A DNA stretch of 64,000 nt, from the NCBI GenBank assembly GCA_021397845.1, contig CM038046.1, positions 4,755,001-4,819,000 on the forward strand, read 5' to 3'. The notes under the pieces were generated by a model. That model ran no database searches. It was given only the letters and a program-made list of their open reading frames with translations, and had not been told where the DNA came from. A program made the translations under genes and the position numbers. Numbering within the stretch: position 1 is the first letter of the stretch; each line of letters begins with the position of its first letter. Source of the DNA: Areca catechu (Eukaryota > Streptophyta > Magnoliopsida > Arecales > Arecaceae). Shown in pieces: positions 11,238-20,971 of the stretch.

Positions 11238-13099
11238 TGATATGGCTACTAAGCTGATATGGGGCACGTGTCAGATCTAGCCGGACACGGTCGGTGCCAC
11301 GTATTTTTTTTCAAAGGGTCCCCCGTTCGAGAAGAAGCATTCATGCTCCTTCGCCAGGTGGCACCTGGAGACGGGTCCACCTCTGCCGAGGTTGAGCTGG
11401 GCCCTTTTGCTCATTCGCCAGGTGGCACACGGAGACGTGTCCACCTCGGCCGATGTCGAGCACCTCTCTGCCGTCCTGCCAGGTGTCCACCCAGGAGGGA
11501 TCTACCTCGGCCGAAGCTGGCGACCCCTCGCTCCCTCGCCAGGTGGCACCCGGAGACGGGTCCACCTCTGCCGAGGTCGAGCCGGGCCCTCCTGCTCCTT
11601 CGCCATGCGGCACCTGGAGACGGGTCCACCTCGACCGATGTCGAGCACCTCTCTGCCGCCCTGCCAGGTGTCCACCCAGGAGGGGTCTACCTCGATCGAA
11701 ACTGACGGCCCCTCGCTCCCTCGCCAGGTATCCACCCAGGAGGGGTCTACCTCGATCGAAACTGACGGCCCCTCGCTCCCTCGCCAGGTGGCACCCAGAG
11801 ACGGGTCCACCTCTGCCGAGGTCGAGCCGGGCCCTCCTGCTCCTTCGCCAGGTGGCATCCGGAGACGGATCCACCTTGGCCGAAGTCGAGCACCTCTCTA
11901 CCGCTTCGCCAGGTGTCCACCCAGGAGGGGTCCACCTCGATCGAAGCTGGCGGCCCCTTGCTCCCTCGCCAGGTGGCGCCCGGAGACGGGTCCACCTCTG
12001 TCGAGGTCGAGCCGGGCCCTCCTGCTTCTTCACCAGGTGGCATCCGGAGATGGATCCACCTTGGCCGAAGTCGAGCACCTCTTTGCTGTTCCGCCAGGTG
12101 TCCACCCAGGAGGGGTCCACCTCGATCGAAGCTGGCGGCCTCTCGCTCCCTCATCAGGTGGCGCTCGGAGACGGGTCCACCTCCGTCGAGGTCGAGCCGG
12201 GCCCTCCTGCTCCTTCGCCAAGTGGCACCAGAGACGGGTCCACCTCGGCCAAAGTCGAGCCTTTCTCCGCTCATCCGCCAGGTGGCGCCCCCTGACGGGT
12301 CCACCTTGGCCGAGGTCAGCCCTACTCAGCGAAGCCTCGGGGAAGTAGAGGTGCGGGTTTCAAGATCGCCACTTGGGCTGCGCGCGCGCGCCCCGTAGGG
12401 GGCGCCAGTACGGGCTGTAGTGACACGCAAAACCCCATTTACACCAGTCGGATGGGCCCCGCAACCGAGAAGTGGAATCCTTACGGGCAGGAGCCCAAAA
12501 CGGCTGGGCGCTCATCATCAACGCCTCGAAAGGAGAGCTCCCGCACTCGGCCCAAGGCCTCGCCAGTATCCTCCCCCCCTTCCTCGTGACACGAGAGGCG
12601 AGGCGATTCGGCCACTGAGTTCCCATGCCCGAAGAGGAAAGGAAGGGGGGGAGAAAGGCGAGGAGTGGGAGGGAGCCCCTAGAGAGGAGGGGGGCTGGAG
12701 GCAATGTGATGATATAAAAAGGATGGTAAAAACGGGCAGGGAGGTAGATGAAAAAAGAGGAGAAACATACCAAAAGAACGATCCTGGGAGTCCTCAAGGA
12801 ATCCTGAGGCGTGAGCTCAGTGAACTTAGCGCAGGGAGCTGGGCATCAACTCCACTCTTCCCCACACTTCTTTCATTAACATCTCCTCTAAGCACGGGAG
12901 TCCTTCGGGAACCCGCCCTAGGGGATCTGTTCCATATCGTCGCTCTCTAACTTGACCGTCGGAGCGCCCCCGCTGGAACCCCCGGCCAGGGTCTCTGACT
13001 CTATTTTGCAGGTCTGGAAGCTTGGAGATCTCGAGGTGAGACGGCCCGAGACCGGTGCCAGCTCAAGAGCTACAGGCCACCGCGGTGAGATCGGCAACA
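11238..13099 (+). mobile_element. Solo LTR of a Tat-like Ty3/gypsy element
   Basis: The 1862-bp insertion starts with TGATATGG, ends with GGCAACA (TG...CA), and is flanked by the 5-bp duplication CCAGG at 11233-11237 and 13100-13104. No internal coding region is present, so a solo LTR is the best reading. From left to right it holds an upstream segment, a tandem array (11340-12320), a TATA box (GATATAAAAA at 12711-12720) and a U5-like end containing CTAACTTGACCGTCGGAG and TTTTGCAGG. The same architecture appears at 42406-45691. Open frames in the array are products of high GC and are not genes. Confidence 0.88.
11340..12320. repeat. Composite tandem array inside the solo LTR (about 185-bp unit)
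   Basis: About five copies of a ~185-bp unit made of three ~61-bp sub-units, each starting near CGCCAGGTG and containing GGTCCACCTC. Sub-units of the third type (GTATCCACCCAGGAGGGGTC...) are duplicated once at about 11670-11790, which lengthens one unit by ~60 bases. The array is in the U3 part, upstream of the TATA box. Confidence 0.85.
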
Positions 13100-13104
13100 C
13101 CAGG

Positions 13105-14430
13105 ATACAACAGTTATCGAATCCCCCTCAACAATCAATCGATCCAAGTGAAGGACCTGACGGGCGAACTTGATACTCGTCCAAGTGGCATATAACTCCA
13201 CTCCCGAGACAGAAGAGTTGTGGACAGAGAAACCACCTGCCACCAGGAAACCGAGATGCGAGCTACGAATGACAAAAGCAGCTCTTTCATGTCTACCTCG
13301 AAGACTCCCATCAAAGCTGATCGTGAAGAAAAGCGGAGGAGGGGGTTTCCAAGAGATGAACACCATACGAGATGCTCAAAAAGTAGAAGAGGAACCCCAG
13401 GTCTCCGATAACCTCAAAGTCAAGCTGTGATACTCCGCGGTAGAAGCTCGAGCTCTCTCAAGAACCATGGAGGGAGAATAGATAATAGAATTGAAGAGAA
13501 GTTGGTTCCTGGAGAGTCAGATATGGTAAGCGATGTAAGCCGGAATAGAAGGACCACCATCGGTAGGGACCGAGCGTAGGAGAGTCATGAAGAGATCGTC
13601 GACGTCGTCAACCTGCTGGAAGGTCGCGTGGAAACCAACCATCCTCCACGCAGCCACAGCCTGGTGGCACAGAAATAGGGCATGGGCCTGCGTCTCACGA
13701 TCGGATCCGCAGACAGGGCAAGTGGGCGGGAATGGAAGACCTCTGAAGCTCAAAAGGTTCGTAGTAGGAAGGCGATGCCGGGCAAGTTTTCATAAGAACA
13801 TGGAAACTCTAGGATGGACCGGTAAAGACCAGATCCATCCAAAGTCCCGTGGCATAGTAAGCTCGGAGGCCAAGATGGTCATGAGATGAGACATCGGTGC
13901 CCGAGTGAAAGTCGACTTTCTCCAGACTCTGGTGTCAGGACAAGGAAAAATCGGCAGAATAATGGATATAACTCTGAGGCCGAGAATATCCCCAAAGATG
14001 GCGGTAACAGCCCCGTGGTCCCACTGCAAAAGACCCGGAAGGAAGAGATCGGCGATAGAGATCGAGTCCGGCATATACGTAGATATAAAGGTAGGCCACC
14101 TGATCAGAGGAATGTCCGAGATTCAAAGATCGTGCATAAATCTGATGGTAGAGCCATCACCGATAATCCACGAAAGAAGAGGAGTAATAAGCGGAGCCCT
14201 AGCGACCATCTTTCTATATATCGCTGAGTAGTGCCTCGGCTAATGGTGTGAGTTATCAGGATTGAGCAAAAGATCACCATATCTGGCTTGCATAATAGAG
14301 GACCATATGTTTGAGGACACAAAAAAAATCTGGCGACATGTTTGGCCATCAGAACCTCCCGCCTGAGCTGAAGAGAATGAATCCCCAATCCCCCTGGTGA
14401 GTCGGCTGACAGACAATGTCCCATCTGAGT
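13105..14430 (-). pseudogene. LINE ORF2 C-terminal region: RT end, zf-RVT, RNase H start
   Basis: Reading downward: GGLGIHSLQLRREVLMAKHVA (14104-14424) is the C-terminal RT block of plant LINEs. A stretch with WDHGAVTAIFGD and VHPRVSMFL (13790-14074) follows. CPVCGSDRETQAHALFLCH with the C-x2-C and H-x3-C-H pattern (13517-13753) is the zinc-binding zf-RVT domain. SFDGSLRGRHERAAFVIR, GVELYATW and VEGDSITVV (13105-13366) are RNase H blocks. Frame changes and stops lie between these pieces, so no intact protein is made. Confidence 0.82.
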
Positions 14431-14455
14431 AGGTGAATCCTCCTGCGGTCCGAAG

Positions 14456-16678
14456 AAGAATTCTAGAGAAAAGTAGGAATCACCTGCTCTAACCTAAAAA
14501 TAATTATCTTCGAAATTATAGAATTAAAAAGAAGATAAATAGAGAGAGATGAGAATCGAATGAATGAAAATAACCTATCTATGGAAGATATGGATCTTTT
14601 CTTCCAAATCTCAATCCTCAATCGGCCGGTGACGGCCGCTGTAGGCATTTAGGTGAGCTGGAAAGTTGATAAATGTAAGGTACGTATATGGTGGAGAAAG
14701 TCGGGCGCGCAATTATTTACTTTATATAAATTCTTGCTATAAAGAATGCCATCCCCCGGAGGCGTTGCTAGGTGGTCCAACTCAATTTTCCACTTGATTA
14801 AAAATCCAATGTGGCATGCAAGACGATTGGTGCAATTCATGGGACCGCATGCATGACATGAGCATGGTATCACATTTGAAAACCATGTATGAAGGATCTG
14901 TGCTACGCTGCACGATTCTTTTCCTTGCCGATTATCTCATTTGCGAGCGATCAATAAATTTACTCTGACATCTTCCAAGATTCTCTTTAAGGTTGATGTT
15001 ACACTTGGTGTTTTTTTGGGGGAGGTCCTTGGCCATTTTCATTAGGTTGGTTGTCATATCAGATTATTAACACTCCAGGAGACCCTAATATAAGAGTGTC
15101 ATTAAACAAAAACCAAGTCTTTAGGACATTTTAACCTCCGAAAACCCTATAGATCGATGGTGCGCACAAACACTTACAGGCAACGCTCCCATGCAAGTAT
15201 ACATGCCTGTTACGTTGGTTGCTCCTTTCCCACCCAAAGATGTCCACTGGATCATTGATTTTAGCACCGTCTGCCATAGAAGGATCGGCTTGCTCTTCTT
15301 CCCACCAGTTGCCTTCTACGAAAGTTCCATAAGATTTTACAACCGAGACCGGTCTTCATGTTCGTCGAAGACTTAGTCTATTTCTACTTGGATCCCTGAC
15401 CGGTCAGGTGCTCCTGAGAGACAGTGCCTGGAGTCCTCACTTGAGACTCGATCCATGCTCAGTACCTGGACCCCTCTCGGCCAAGCCATTTACGGTGCTC
15501 AGCTACCCCGAAACGTTTGGGTCAATATGGCCAACCCCGCTTGCCCTAGCCATCCCAATTTTTTCACGTGTCCGTTGCAACGAATGTCGCCGACATGACC
15601 AGCATGCAAGTTTGTAGGAGGCAGAATTCTAATAGAATGGGTGGCTCCATAAAAAAAGATGCTATCGGAAAGATCCCGGAAGACGGGATCCTGACAACCT
15701 GTCAAAGCTCGTAACGCTCACCAATGACCATTCCTCGCGGCAGCCTTTTTCTAATCCCGAATGATACTATAAATGGTAAGAAGAACATCCGGCGGGATAA
15801 GCAAACTCAAGGAATATATCTTATATTAATTTATTCCCATGATCACTTTAATAAATAGCTCCAATTACTGTCATACATTTTATCATTCCTTTCTGACTCG
15901 ACCGTTGAAGTATTCTCGTCGGTAACCTCGATCTCAAGAACTTTTTTCGGCAAACTATCCATGGCAACATCCGAAATCACCGCGTGGAACTGGAGGGCAC
16001 CCCGGTGCCATCCAAACTCACCGCGTGGAACCGGAGGGCACCCCAGCGCCATCACAACTCCACTGTAAGGCATTCTGGCGGCAACAATGGCCAAGCAAGC
16101 TAACACTTGTGTTTCTATACCCTTGTATTGTTAATTAGCATCAATTGTACATGGTCACATTAGCATGTAAAGATAGAGAAGAGGATGGAAGGTATATATC
16201 TACGAAATATTTTTTGGCAATCTAACAATGCAGTGCACCCTTCCGGCATTAACAAAGTTACACCATCCATCAGCTATAGGAGTCAAAGACAATTGGAGGA
16301 CCCAGCTATACTTTACCTTTCAACCAAAACAATTTTCTTTTGACCTTCTTTTTCTGATTTTTTACAGATATCATGTGTTTTAAGGGACACAGAGAGAAAA
16401 ATAGAAGCACTCGAAGTTCAATAACAATATTGCATCTCTGTATCTCCTCTTCAATTTGCCCAGTTATGAATCATGTCATTTATGATGAATTTCCTTCTCT
16501 GTGTCCTATGTATCCTCCTCTGTTTGCGCATTTAGTACAAGAGTTATTAGTAATGGCAGGCAGCCATTGTGTGAGAAGCTTTAGTTTTCTTTCTTAAATT
16601 CTCTCTCTCTTTGGGCGGATAGTACTTGAGGAGGAAGCTTTTGCTTTGTTAAGGATTTCCAAATGATTTCTTTGGAAG
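14456..16678. other. Non-coding DNA with traces of retroelement sequence
   Basis: No intact gene. Around 15255-15290 the text ATTTTAGCACCGTCTGCC resembles the leader just after a plant Ty3/gypsy LTR, where GGCGCCGTCTGTGGGAA is typical, so an old gypsy fragment is possible. At 15975-16050 a block beginning CACCGCGTGGAACTGGAGGGCACCCC occurs twice in a row. The rest is AT-rich. Confidence 0.4.
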
Positions 16679-16760
16679 TAAATTTTTAAAATTATATAAA
16701 TATTATGTCTCGTGATTAATAAATTTTTAAAATTATATAAATATTATGTCTCGTGATTAA
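16679..16760. repeat. Tandem duplication, 41-bp unit, two copies
   Basis: Two consecutive near-identical copies of an AT-rich unit that begins TAAATTTTTAAAATTATATA and ends TCTCGTGATTAA. Confidence 0.9.
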
Positions 16761-17339
16761 TGATGGACTTTGATATGCTTTCCAGTACTGATTTTTTTTT
16801 TTAATTGATAAAGAAACATGACTTCATTTCAACACTGATAGTAAGCTTTTACATTAGACAATTCACATAGAACTACAGATGCAGTTACATACAAAAAACA
16901 TCCAAGGGGGTTAGAAAGAGAACAAAATAGGAGTCATAGCCGTGATAAAGGGTGAGATGGGTCCTAACACACGTCTTGGCATGCTATGGTAATGTGGATG
17001 ATCTCTTTCGTATCTTTGCACTTATTGCAGGCAACTGTTGACATCTTAGGGCCAGAGAAGAGTATGTTTATAATTTTCCTGTTGGGTTGTGGTTTACTAT
17101 CAAATGGCAACAGGTGACAGTTGGTGGCATTATGAGGAAGGATATGATATAGCATTATGTGAGCATGTTTTATAGGCCCTCTGTGGATACTGTCTCAAGC
17201 CTGGGACTGTGCCCTTCAGTTCATGCTCTTAATACTAATCATCTGTTTCAATTGCAGTGCATTTTTTCTTCTAAATTCAGCCCAAGAGCTCCATCTTTGT
17301 AATTTGCAAGGTGATTCTTAATAACAAGACAAAATAATC

Positions 17340-17801
17340 AGGAGATTTTATGTGAGGCCTAGTGCCTTCAGCAATGCTCTACAAACGGTGCCCCATGGTA
17401 TTAATCATATAGATGCTGTTCCTTGTCAGGTATGGAACCTTTTCAATGACTTGATGATGCACTACAAATCCTGTCCACCATTCAATTATCCCCTACGACT
17501 GCAATTGATTCAGATGTTCCTGCTGTCAAACAGAGTCGGCATTATCAAGTTATGATCACATTTTTCAATGGATTCAACTACCCGAGGGATGACAGGCTAA
17601 TTCTATCTCTGATGCAAGGGAACGTTTGGGAACCTTCTGTGATGAACCTCCAGATTTCTGGTTGTATATTGTTATGTTTTTTGTTTGTTGGTTGGATTGT
17701 TTTAGGCCACTGCTTTTGTTTTGTAGACAGCTATATGTAAACTTTTCTTGATATATTAAGCTTTTCTCCACCTACCTTAAAAAAAAAAAAAAAAAAAAAA
17801 A
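17340..17801 (+). mobile_element. Possible 3' tail of a retroposed (LINE-like) sequence
   Basis: The stretch ends in an uninterrupted run of 23 adenines (17779-17801). It is preceded by TTGATATATTAAGCTTTTCTCC, a composition typical of 3'UTRs of plant LINEs. No protein domain is readable upstream and no target duplication was found, so a processed cDNA of a host gene is an alternative. The left boundary is arbitrary. Confidence 0.35.
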
Positions 17802-19346
17802 GAAGGATTCTTGCATGATATTGCTGGAAGAAGGAATATGCATAGATAATTCTGTTGTAGAAAGCTCCTACTAGAACCCGGCAATCATATATAATAACAT
17901 ATGTCGCTAAAAAAATATCAGATCCAGTAGTACAAGAGGCAATTGAGAATTGAAAACAGAGGAGCATTCTGTTGCTAGGATCATCGATGCGATGAAATGC
18001 TTTCCAGTTCTGGTTACTGCAGTCCTGCTAGCTGACCCATGAGATGTGTACTGTTATACAAGAACAGGTAAAATGTACAGGATAAAATTGAATCGAGGTA
18101 GGAAATTTCAAATGCTGTTCCTTCAATATGTCAATCTAATAATGCCACTATAGTTTGTGTTTGAGATAAGAACTGGTCCTACCATCTAAGTCAGGTGATG
18201 TACATGCAAATTATAATGGCATCTTTATTACTCTAGATCCTTGGGATGTCTTTGAAACAAGGAAGTGGGTGCTTCCATTGGTCCCCAACAGTAAACTTCC
18301 ACAGAGACGAGTCCAATCTTTTCGCTGTTAAGGGTCAGGCCATCTTAATTACTCAAAAATATTTGCTACCATGGTTTTAAATTTTGTGGAACGAGGAGGC
18401 TGCTCTGATTTTTTTATGGATTAGAATGCGCCGTCGTCCTGTCATATTTCAATATTAAGAACAAGAGATGTTTCAAGATGTCTCGATCAAGATACCGAAA
18501 TACTGGCGAGATATTTTATAGCGATACACGAGATGATATCTCGTTTTAGTATTTAACAGGATACTTTACCGAGACCTGAATCCTTGCTTGCCATTCCCAT
18601 CGGCCTAATTATCTATACATTGCCAATGCTCATCGTGAGATGTGAGTTGAATGTATAGCTGAAAAGCCTATTATCCGATTGACTAGTTGAGCCAACTCAC
18701 ATCCATTGAACACTTGGATTAATTAGCAAGTATGAAGAAAAATAACATGAGGATCCGCATAGGTATATATTTAGTTTTACATCAGTTATATGCCGGATAA
18801 ATCTTGAATATTTATATAGGACCAAGAAGCTATATAACAACTCTTGACTAACCTTTTTAAATGAAATCCTGAATATTTACGGTTGGTATCAAAATAAACC
18901 CAGTTTATAATCTACGTGGATTAAGGGATACTATAACACGGGCACATTTGAATTGACTACAAGTTAATCATAATACTTGTGATTGAATTTATCTAAATTT
19001 AAATACTTAGTCCAATGATGACATATTCAATCCTATCACACTGGATAAATCTTTGATACTTGTACAATGCCAAAAAAATTAAAAAATAATATAATATTTC
19101 TATTTTTTTGGACAAGATATTGAGTTGTTACGGATAATGTTATCTATTTATTTACTATGGCAAAACTAATGTCGTTACCTAAAGCATTTGATCATTTTTT
19201 ATGCTTAGCATATTGGAGATATGTAACATAGTCGTAAGAAAAAAGAGTTGATATGTGTGCAACTAGTTGATATATATATATATATACACATGGCTTGCAC
19301 TAGCCAAATAGCAGAATGCCATCATCTTGCTCTATGCCTTAGCGAA
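17802..19346. other. AT-rich intergenic DNA
   Basis: Apart from the 214-bp repeat at 18373-18586 nothing recognisable is present. No open frame is long enough or domain-like. A short TA microsatellite lies near 19270-19285. Confidence 0.55.
18373..18586. repeat. MITE-like dispersed repeat, copy 1 (214 bp)
   Basis: Starts GGTTTTAAATTTTGTGGAAC and ends CTGAATCCTTG. The repeat at 56543-56756 has the same length and the same two ends in the same orientation. The ends are imperfect inverted repeats of each other (AAGGTTTTAAATTT against AAGGATTCAGATTT in the other copy). No target duplication was seen. Confidence 0.6.
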
Positions 19347-19351
19347 CCAAC

Positions 19352-19806
19352 TGTTGAAAATGTCTTTTCATTAGAAATATGAAAGCGCACTGATACCGAT
19401 TTGTTGGAAAGGATTTGGAAGCACTCTATGATAGACAATGCTCAAGAACTAACTTGGAGAGTAGAGGACATAATATCATATAAAATTTTTCATTCCAAAC
19501 TATTCTAAGAAATTTGAGACTCTAGGTCCCTTTAAATAGATATACGAGGGTACCTTTCATGATCCCTCATTAATACAAAAAATTCATTGGCTTCCGCATA
19601 ACATATAGTTTCAATGAGACTCTTAGACTTTCACACTTAAACTTTAATTAAACTTCATTACTCCTAGAACTTGACTCTTAGATATTCACACTAAGACATT
19701 AATATGACTTTATGACTTTTAGAACTTGACTCTTAGATTTTCACACTAAGACATTAATATGACTTTATGATTCTTAGAATTTAGGAATTACAAATTACTT
19801 CCAGCA
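19352..19806 (-). repeat. 3' LTR of the short element
   Basis: The 455-bp LTR is a direct copy of 20565-20966. It is longer because a ~54-bp block containing CACACTAAGACATTAATATG is duplicated in tandem. It begins TGCTGGAAG on the minus strand and ends TTTTCAACA. Confidence 0.85.
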
Positions 19807-19815
19807 CCCTCCCTT
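19807..19815 (-). other. Polypurine tract
   Basis: AAGGGAGGG on the minus strand abuts the 3' LTR exactly, as expected for the plus-strand primer of reverse transcription. Confidence 0.75.
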
Positions 19816-19837
19816 AATTTGTAATTTCTTTAGTCAA

Positions 19838-19989
19838 TGAACTGGACCGCATCTTGGAGGAAAATCTCGTACTGCACTGGATCTTTTTACTGATCTTTGA
19901 GAAGAATTTTGAACATCTTCTTCGACAATTCTTTCAATTTCTTCTTCGATCATTTCTACTGATTCTTCCTCGATCATTCTTTCAAACTT
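19838..19989 (-). pseudogene. Downstream part of the same reading frame in the short element
   Basis: After the TAG at 19990-19992 the frame continues without a break for about 50 codons: an acidic stretch rich in E and I, then SVKRSSAVRDFPPRCGPVH and a TGA. The AVRDFPP-x-CGP string resembles the AVRDFPPGCG motif found before the SRA domain in plant SUVH5/6-type histone methyltransferases. The similarity is a dozen residues long and may be chance or a captured host fragment. Confidence 0.4.
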
Positions 19990-20376
19990 CTAATCATTCA
20001 ATTCTCTGACAACATCTTCAAACTTGTTTTCCAGATCTTCGTAGCTTTTACTCAGATCTTTTACTATAATCTTCAATTCTTCAACTTCCTGAAAATAAAC
20101 ATCATTCACGATAATATTGTAAATATTTTTTAAATAAATGATTGCCTGCAGAGCTGCTTCATTTTCGACTTCTTTCTTGGTAAATGCTGCATGACTATCG
20201 ATCATAAATCTTTTATTCAAATTTTTAAATTCAATCGTTGCCACAAAGATTGGAGAGTGGTCTGATCGAGTCTTCTCGTAAATGTACCTTACCGGTGAAA
20301 GATCTAATTTTTCAAGTACCTCCTTGAGCATTACCTTGAATGGTGCAACCATAACTACTAGTTTTTCATCCTCCAT
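19990..20376 (-). CDS. Small protein with a dsRNA-binding-like domain, carried by the LTR element
   Basis: 128 codons starting MEDEKLVVM. Residues ~12-84 follow the double-stranded-RNA-binding fold pattern: an initial helix FKVMLKEVLEKLDL, a first strand ending YIYEKTR, then SDHSPIFVATIEF matching the DH(A/S)P-x-F-x-x-x-(V/I)-x-F strand block of plant DRB proteins, and a last helix FTKKEVENEAALQAIIYL matching the KK-x-(A/E)E-x-x-AA-x-x-A(L/I) block. Residues ~95-128 are rich in E, K, L and V and look like a coiled coil. The same frame is open upstream to the primer binding site (only a TAA at 20380-20382 intervenes) and downstream past the TAG at 19990-19992 to about 19838, so the protein was probably longer. 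No retroviral-type domain is present. The family call is from motif shape only; a gag-like RNA-binding protein is an alternative. Confidence 0.6.
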   Translation of the reverse strand: MEDEKLVVMVAPFKVMLKEVLEKLDLSPVRYIYEKTRSDHSPIFVATIEFKNLNKRFMIDSHAAFTKKEVENEAALQAIIYLKNIYNIIVNDVYFQEVEELKIIVKDLSKSYEDLENKFEDVVRELND

Positions 20377-20379
20377 TTC

Positions 20380-20561
20380 TTAGTATTGATAACGAGGTCT
20401 CTTTTCTTCAACTTCTGAAGACTTCTCTAGTCTTCTTTCCTTTCTGCAAAGTCTTTTCCTAGACTTGCACACTTCTCTACATGTTCCTTTCAATCCAGAG
20501 AACTTGACATCTTGGAGGATATGAACAGCTTCTTCACGAGATTCTTCTGGCTCTGTTACCA
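20380..20561 (-). pseudogene. Upstream part of the same reading frame in the short element
   Basis: From the primer binding site to a TAA at 20380-20382 the frame encodes about 60 residues: an acidic start (TEPEESREEA) and then a basic, cysteine-containing part with CREVCKSRKRLCRKERR. It has no ATG, and the frame runs back into the LTR. It is in frame with the dsRNA-binding-like ORF, separated by one stop and one codon. It may be leader, or the N-terminal part of a once longer protein. Confidence 0.45.
20549..20561 (-). other. Primer binding site (tRNA-iMet type)
   Basis: TGGTAACAGAGCC on the minus strand, three bases after the 5' LTR. It differs at one position from the widespread TGGTATCAGAGCC. 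Confidence 0.8.
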
Positions 20562-20564
20562 CTA

Positions 20565-20966
20565 TGTTGGAAATGTCTTTTCGTTGGAAATATGGAAGCG
20601 CTATGATACCAATTTGTTGGAAAGGATTTGGAAGCACTCTATGATAGACAATACTCAAGAACTAACTTGGAGAGTAGAGGACATAATATCACATAAAGTT
20701 TTTCATTCCAAACTACTCTAAGAAACATGAGACTCTAGGCCCTTTTATATAGACATATGAGGGTACCTTTCATGATCCCTCATTAATACCAAAAATTTAT
20801 TGGCTTCCACATAACATATAATTCCAGTGAGATTCTTAGACTTTCATATTTAAATTTTAATTAAAAACTTCATGACTCCTAGAACTTGACTCTTAGATTT
20901 TCACACTAAGACATTAATATGACTTTATGACTCTTATAACTTAGAAATTACAAATTACTTCCAACA
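20565..20966 (-). repeat. 5' LTR of the short element
   Basis: The 402-bp LTR reads TGTTGGAAG...TTTCCAACA on the minus strand. It contains TCTATATAAAAGGG (near 20738-20751) as a TATA box. Near its end lies a second LTR-end-like string, TTTCCAACAAATTGGTATCA. Confidence 0.85.
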
Positions 20967-20971
20967 CCAAC

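Larger units (their letters stand above)
10959..14455 (-). mobile_element. 5'-truncated L1-type LINE split by a solo LTR
   Basis: On the minus strand the element keeps only the end of its second ORF and a 3' tail. Domains in order are the C-terminal part of reverse transcriptase (14430-13790), a zinc-binding RT-associated domain (13753-13517) and an RNase H domain (13366-13105, resuming at 11232-11070). The 3' end reads CCTTATCAAAAAAAC, with the A tail at 10965-10959; a TTATC-plus-A end is common in plant LINEs. The solo LTR 11238-13099 interrupts the RNase H. The LINE fragment itself is only about 1.6 kb. The right (5') end is approximate and no target duplication of the LINE was found. Confidence 0.8.
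19352..20966 (-). mobile_element. Short LTR retroelement carrying a dsRNA-binding-like ORF
   Basis: Two direct repeats, both TG...CA, flank a 758-bp interior, and the whole is bounded by the 5-bp duplication CCAAC at 19347-19351 and 20967-20971. Orientation is minus: next to the right-hand LTR is a primer binding site TGGTAACAGAGCC, close to the common plant tRNA-iMet site TGGTATCAGAGCC, and next to the left-hand LTR is a polypurine tract AAGGGAGGG. There is no gag, protease, RT or integrase, so the element must be non-autonomous. The LTRs differ at many places, so it is not recent. The size resembles TRIM-type elements, but the LTRs are longer and the interior carries a conserved reading frame. 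Confidence 0.88.

Noticed and set aside
11341..12398. Open frames of 259-318 codons over 11340-12320
   Set aside because: Same repeat artefact in the smaller copy of the LTR array.
16964..17155. Zinc-knuckle-like CNKCKDTKEI in a small minus-strand frame
   Set aside because: Only two cysteines are spaced suitably and there is no neighbouring RT or gag sequence.
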